From Desulfurococcus amylolyticus Z-533 (GTDB taxonomy: Archaea; Thermoproteota; Thermoprotei_A; Sulfolobales; Desulfurococcaceae), in contig NZ_KI911318.1 of the NCBI RefSeq assembly GCF_000513855.1, positions 1,179,327 to 1,243,326 of the forward strand: a stretch of DNA of 64,000 bases, given 5' to 3'. Position 1 is the stretch's first letter. Each line of letters opens with the position of its first letter. The translations under genes were made by a program, and so were the position numbers. Shown in pieces: positions 61,166 to 64,000 of this stretch. The notes beneath the pieces are model-generated. The model ran no database searches. It had not been told where the DNA came from and was given only the letters and a program-made list of their open reading frames with translations.

Positions 61166-62066
61166 TGACTAATTCCTCATCCTCTGGATTCTTATAGAGC
61201 ACAGCCCGTCCGGCTTCACGTAGTTCTTCCTCACTAGCCTTGCTCTTACCCTTGATATTGGATAACAACGCGGTTAGAGTGAGCCATGCAACCGTGTCGG
61301 AGATCCCGGGCTTGTATACTGCTTTACTCCTCAGCTTCCTAACAGATTCAAGAGCCTTAAATATCACCGCATCACTGAGCCTACTGCTTAAGCCACCTAG
61401 TTTCAACTCCACTATTTCATACTCCTCTTCCATGGATGGATACTGGAACTCTATCCTAACAACCCTCCTTAGGAAGGCATCACTGAGCTCTCCCTGGGCG
61501 ATATCGTAGGGGTTGCTTGTGAATACTACTTGGAACCCTGATCCATTCTGCCTGTAAACCCTCTTCAACTCCGGTATTATTATCCTTCTTTTATCAATGA
61601 TATCTAACAAGAGATTCTGGAACTCCTCACTACTTCTCCTTATCTCATCTATTAGGACACCGGTCTCCATTATTAAGCCGGCTAGCAACGGCCTAGGTAT
61701 GAAGCTCTCCTCATTAAAACCCTTTGACATGGCTATTGCCGGGTGGAAGTCCCCTATGACCCTGTACTCATCATAGTTTTCGCTACATGGGAGTATAAAG
61801 GGTTTCCTACCGCTCCATAAATATAATATGGCCTCACCTATCTCGGTCTTACCGGTACCCGGAGGACCCTCGTAGAGGACGGGCCTGTTATTGATGAAGG
61901 CTGAGATAGTTAGGTAAACAACATAGGGTTTAACCACGAGCTTAAACTCTTCCCTTAAAGCTCTTATCATCCCCTCGGGATCCCTGACGGGTTGCCTAGC
62001 CTCAATCACCTGGCCATATATATCATAAACCTTTCTAACAATGAGATCCATGGAATCGGCTACCAT
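61149..62066 (-). CDS. MoxR-type AAA+ ATPase
   Basis: 305 residues: Walker A LYEGPPGTGKTEIGEAIL near residue 70, Walker B TGVLIDEIRRSSEEFQNLLL, sensor 1 VVFTSNPYD and sensor 2 region with SDAFLRRVVRIEF (Arg finger). The typical MoxR Walker B DEINR reads DEIRR. Probably remodels a target together with the VWA protein encoded downstream. It starts 94 nt after L2, so it may have its own promoter or be read from the L4-L23-L2 transcript. Confidence 0.92.
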   Translation of the reverse strand: MVADSMDLIVRKVYDIYGQVIEARQPVRDPEGMIRALREEFKLVVKPYVVYLTISAFINNRPVLYEGPPGTGKTEIGEAILYLWSGRKPFILPCSENYDEYRVIGDFHPAIAMSKGFNEESFIPRPLLAGLIMETGVLIDEIRRSSEEFQNLLLDIIDKRRIIIPELKRVYRQNGSGFQVVFTSNPYDIAQGELSDAFLRRVVRIEFQYPSMEEEYEIVELKLGGLSSRLSDAVIFKALESVRKLRSKAVYKPGISDTVAWLTLTALLSNIKGKSKASEEELREAGRAVLYKNPEDEELVNEILG

Positions 62067-62160
62067 GATTACAACCCATTCAATAATGTGGAAGCGTTAA
62101 ACATTATCCAATTACAAGGAAGTAGTTAAAGGGATTTATTAAATAATGTCTACGAAAAGA

Positions 62161-62880
62161 CTAGCCCTTTCTCCTACCCGTCCTCCTAGCAGCTATGTGC
62201 CCTACCTTTCTACCTGGTGGAGTATTACGTGCCACTGTGCTCGGCCTACCCACATGCTGGTGGCTACCACCACCATGGGGATGGAACGCTGCATTCATTG
62301 CTACGCCTCTAACCTTAGGCCACACGCGACTTTTAGCGCTCCACTTATAATATGCTGCACCAGCTTTCAATAAGGGCTTCTCTAATCTACCGCCCCCAGC
62401 TATCACGCCGATCATGGCTCTGGACTCGTTGGGGACCTCGATTACTCTACCACTCGGTAGTTGAACCTGTGTTTTACCGCCAGCTCTGCCAACAATAACG
62501 GCGTATGTACCACTTGCTCGGACAAATTTACCTCCATCACCAGGCCTCTTCTCTATATTTGCAACCTGCATTCCCTCGGGGATCGTGCCTACCGGGAGTA
62601 TATTGCCGTTGACGGGCTTGGCTCCAGGACCTATCTCTATTATTTGACCAGCATACATTCCCTCTACAGCGGGAACGTAGAATACTAGCCCCGTCTCCAG
62701 TTTAACCTGGGCCAGAGGCACCCATCTACCGGGGTCATGGACTAAGTCCTCTACTACAGCTTTATAGGTTTTAGAGGGGTCTAGCAACGGGTATCTGGCT
62801 GGTGCTACATGTATGTGATCAGGTGTCTTGAATACCGGGGAAGCCTTACCCCTTCTCTGAGGTATAATCCTCTTACCCAT
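62161..62880 (-). CDS. rpl2: ribosomal protein L2
   Basis: 239 residues: SPVFKTPDHIHVAPARYPLL lead, GPGAKPVNGNILPVGTIPEG, the peptidyl-transferase-near loop AMNAAFHPHGGGSHQHVGRP with the conserved His, and a basic end ARRTGRRKG. Confidence 0.98.
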   Translation of the reverse strand: MGKRIIPQRRGKASPVFKTPDHIHVAPARYPLLDPSKTYKAVVEDLVHDPGRWVPLAQVKLETGLVFYVPAVEGMYAGQIIEIGPGAKPVNGNILPVGTIPEGMQVANIEKRPGDGGKFVRASGTYAVIVGRAGGKTQVQLPSGRVIEVPNESRAMIGVIAGGGRLEKPLLKAGAAYYKWSAKSRVWPKVRGVAMNAAFHPHGGGSHQHVGRPSTVARNTPPGRKVGHIAARRTGRRKG

Positions 62881-62891
62881 ATATCACCACC

Positions 62892-63161
62892 CTAGATTAA
62901 TCCCAGCTGTGAAGCAACCTCACTAGCCTTATACTCTGGGGCTAGTTTAACATATGCCTTCTTCTCCCCTCTCGGGGTAATGAGCGTCCTGACATCCTCG
63001 ACCTTGACGTTAAATAATTCCTCGACAGCCCTCTTAATCTCGGTCTTGCTTGCATCTATATCTACAATGAATGTCAAAGTGTTCTGTTTATCGATGAGCG
63101 TTAAAGCTTTCTCGCTTTGGAGAGGCCTAATAATGACCTTGTATAGTCTATCCATACTCAT
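62892..63161 (-). CDS. rpl23: ribosomal protein L23
   Basis: 89 residues: [40 protein letters not shown] and [20 protein letters not shown]. Docking site for SRP at the exit tunnel. ATG overlaps the L4 stop. Confidence 0.97.
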   Translation of the reverse strand: MSMDRLYKVIIRPLQSEKALTLIDKQNTLTFIVDIDASKTEIKRAVEELFNVKVEDVRTLITPRGEKKAYVKLAPEYKASEVASQLGLI

Positions 63162-63976
63162 AGCGGTCTCACCCTATATTTTGAAGCAAGCTCGTTAAGA
63201 GCCTTCATAGATATAACCGTTAACCTACCCGGCACACCACCTGGGGCCAGATGCAGGATGCTTAGATTCCCAGGTGTCGCTATATCTACCCCAGGAAGGT
63301 TCCTTACAGCTTTCGCAAGTGGTATACTGTAGCTTGACACAATAAATAATATACTGCGTGGCTCCACGTAGGTCCTCCCCCTCATCTTACCTCTACCAGC
63401 CCTTATACCCATGCCATCCAAGCTTCTCTCTACATCACTCCACAATCCTATCTTCTCCAGGTATTCCCTAACCTGTGTAGTTTTAGAAATACTTGACTCG
63501 GCTTCATCCACTATGATCACAGGAAGCCTGCCAGGTGTAAATACATGTCCCCTCTCCCTTACTAGCTCGGGTCTCGAGGTGGCCGCAAGCGCTGAGATTA
63601 TAGCCATAACTCTTTCCTTCTTATTCACCTCTTCATGTATCCTCTCATCGGGTCTCGGCGGAAACGCTGCATGTCCTTTTCTAGTGCTTACAACAAACCT
63701 TGCTGTACCATTGGGTAGCCTTGGCACCCTGGCTAAACCATATCCAACACCCCAGTATTTAGCCGTGGTTCTTTTACCAGCTAAGGGATCCCTTCCCTTC
63801 GGCTGCAGCATCGCAGTAAACGCTGATAGAAAGGCTCTTCTAATGAGGTCTCTACGTATTGGTACATTAAATAACTCCGGTAGCTCAATCTCGCCGACCA
63901 CGTTGCCGTTGACACCGTATACGTTGACCTTTATTTTCTCCTTAAAGGCTAATGGAGTAATTGTCTCGAGAGTCAT
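63158..63976 (-). CDS. rpl4: ribosomal protein L4
   Basis: 272 residues: [40 protein letters not shown] with [13 protein letters not shown], and [23 protein letters not shown] at 63976 follows GGTGGTGG; the L3 gene would follow beyond the window edge. Confidence 0.97.
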   Translation of the reverse strand: MTLETITPLAFKEKIKVNVYGVNGNVVGEIELPELFNVPIRRDLIRRAFLSAFTAMLQPKGRDPLAGKRTTAKYWGVGYGLARVPRLPNGTARFVVSTRKGHAAFPPRPDERIHEEVNKKERVMAIISALAATSRPELVRERGHVFTPGRLPVIIVDEAESSISKTTQVREYLEKIGLWSDVERSLDGMGIRAGRGKMRGRTYVEPRSILFIVSSYSIPLAKAVRNLPGVDIATPGNLSILHLAPGGVPGRLTVISMKALNELASKYRVRPL

Positions 63977-64000
63977 AACCACCACCTAAATGCCCTGCTT

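Overview
The window is a 64 kb stretch of a hyperthermophilic crenarchaeon. Evidence: archaeal-type ribosomal protein clusters, aIF1A, aIF2-beta, aIF6, aEF1B, Nep1, NMD3, Rio1, RNase P protein subunits Rnp1 and Rnp4, archease, Pth2, TATA-box leaderless starts and GGTG-type ribosome binding sites. tRNA genes carry introns in unusual places, and cbf5 is interrupted by a short intron of the tRNA-splicing (bulge-helix-bulge) type, which is a crenarchaeal habit. The gene set (anaerobic ribonucleotide reductase with a mini-intein, form III RuBisCO, ThyX, archaemetzincin, subtilase) fits an anaerobic Desulfurococcales member, most likely close to Desulfurococcus; this is inference, since no 16S gene is present. 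No rRNA genes and no CRISPR array were seen.

Layout. 1-8.0 kb: a winged-helix regulator, an orphan sugar-type ABC ATPase, a two-intron tRNA-Trp, then RNA genes (NusA-like, TruD, Pth2, aEF1B), TrkA, an MscS-like channel and a tRNA methylthiotransferase. 8.1-11.7 kb: a tight plus-strand translation/ribosome-biogenesis operon (aIF2-beta, DUF424, NMD3, aIF1A, Rio1, KH protein). 11.8-14.8 kb: EamA-type protein, TrkH, tRNA-Arg and a TRAP permease remnant. 14.9-25.8 kb: a long minus-strand information block (S19e, PDCD5, L39e, L31e, aIF6, LX, prefoldin alpha, FtsY, SecE, NusG, L11, L1, P0, P1, AlaS). 25.8-30.9 kb: Nep1 and the nrdD-nrdG-thyX deoxynucleotide operon. 30.9-32.3 kb: a decayed zone with two TnpB relics, a tRNA-Gly and a probable C/D box sRNA. 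32.3-40 kb: accessory metabolism and glycan genes (SfsA, alcohol dehydrogenase, two glycosyltransferases, dCTP deaminase, sugar nucleotidyltransferase), three tRNA genes' worth of synteny breaks, archaemetzincin and archease. 40-45 kb: RuBisCO, then a scrapyard of relics (TnpB tail, ABC ATPase, pyroglutamyl peptidase, membrane-protein tail) around a sugar-mutarotase-fold protein and a subtilase. 45-64 kb: the S10/spc/alpha-like ribosomal protein supercluster on the minus strand from L4 down to Cbf5 and an RsmC-like methyltransferase, interrupted by a MoxR-VWA pair (59.2-62.1 kb) and by a duplicated 276-nt element between L15 and SecY.

How it works together. Most of the window is translation: ribosomal proteins, their assembly factors, initiation and elongation factors, tRNAs and their processing enzymes, and the Sec/SRP membrane-insertion machinery encoded beside them. 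TrkA and TrkH form a potassium uptake system. NrdD, NrdG, ThyX and Dcd (plus Cmk) cover anaerobic dNTP synthesis. RuBisCO III would act in AMP salvage.

Most notable signals: a 21-nt intron that hides a stop codon in the catalytic motif of cbf5; a non-coding element present in two near-identical copies (203 nt perfectly identical), each lying between normally adjacent genes of a ribosomal protein operon; a MoxR-VWA chaperone-like pair inside the ribosomal supercluster; a 201-residue mini-intein in NrdD; double-intron tRNA-Trp and a variable-loop intron in tRNA-Glu; and a probable C/D box sRNA with its own promoter.
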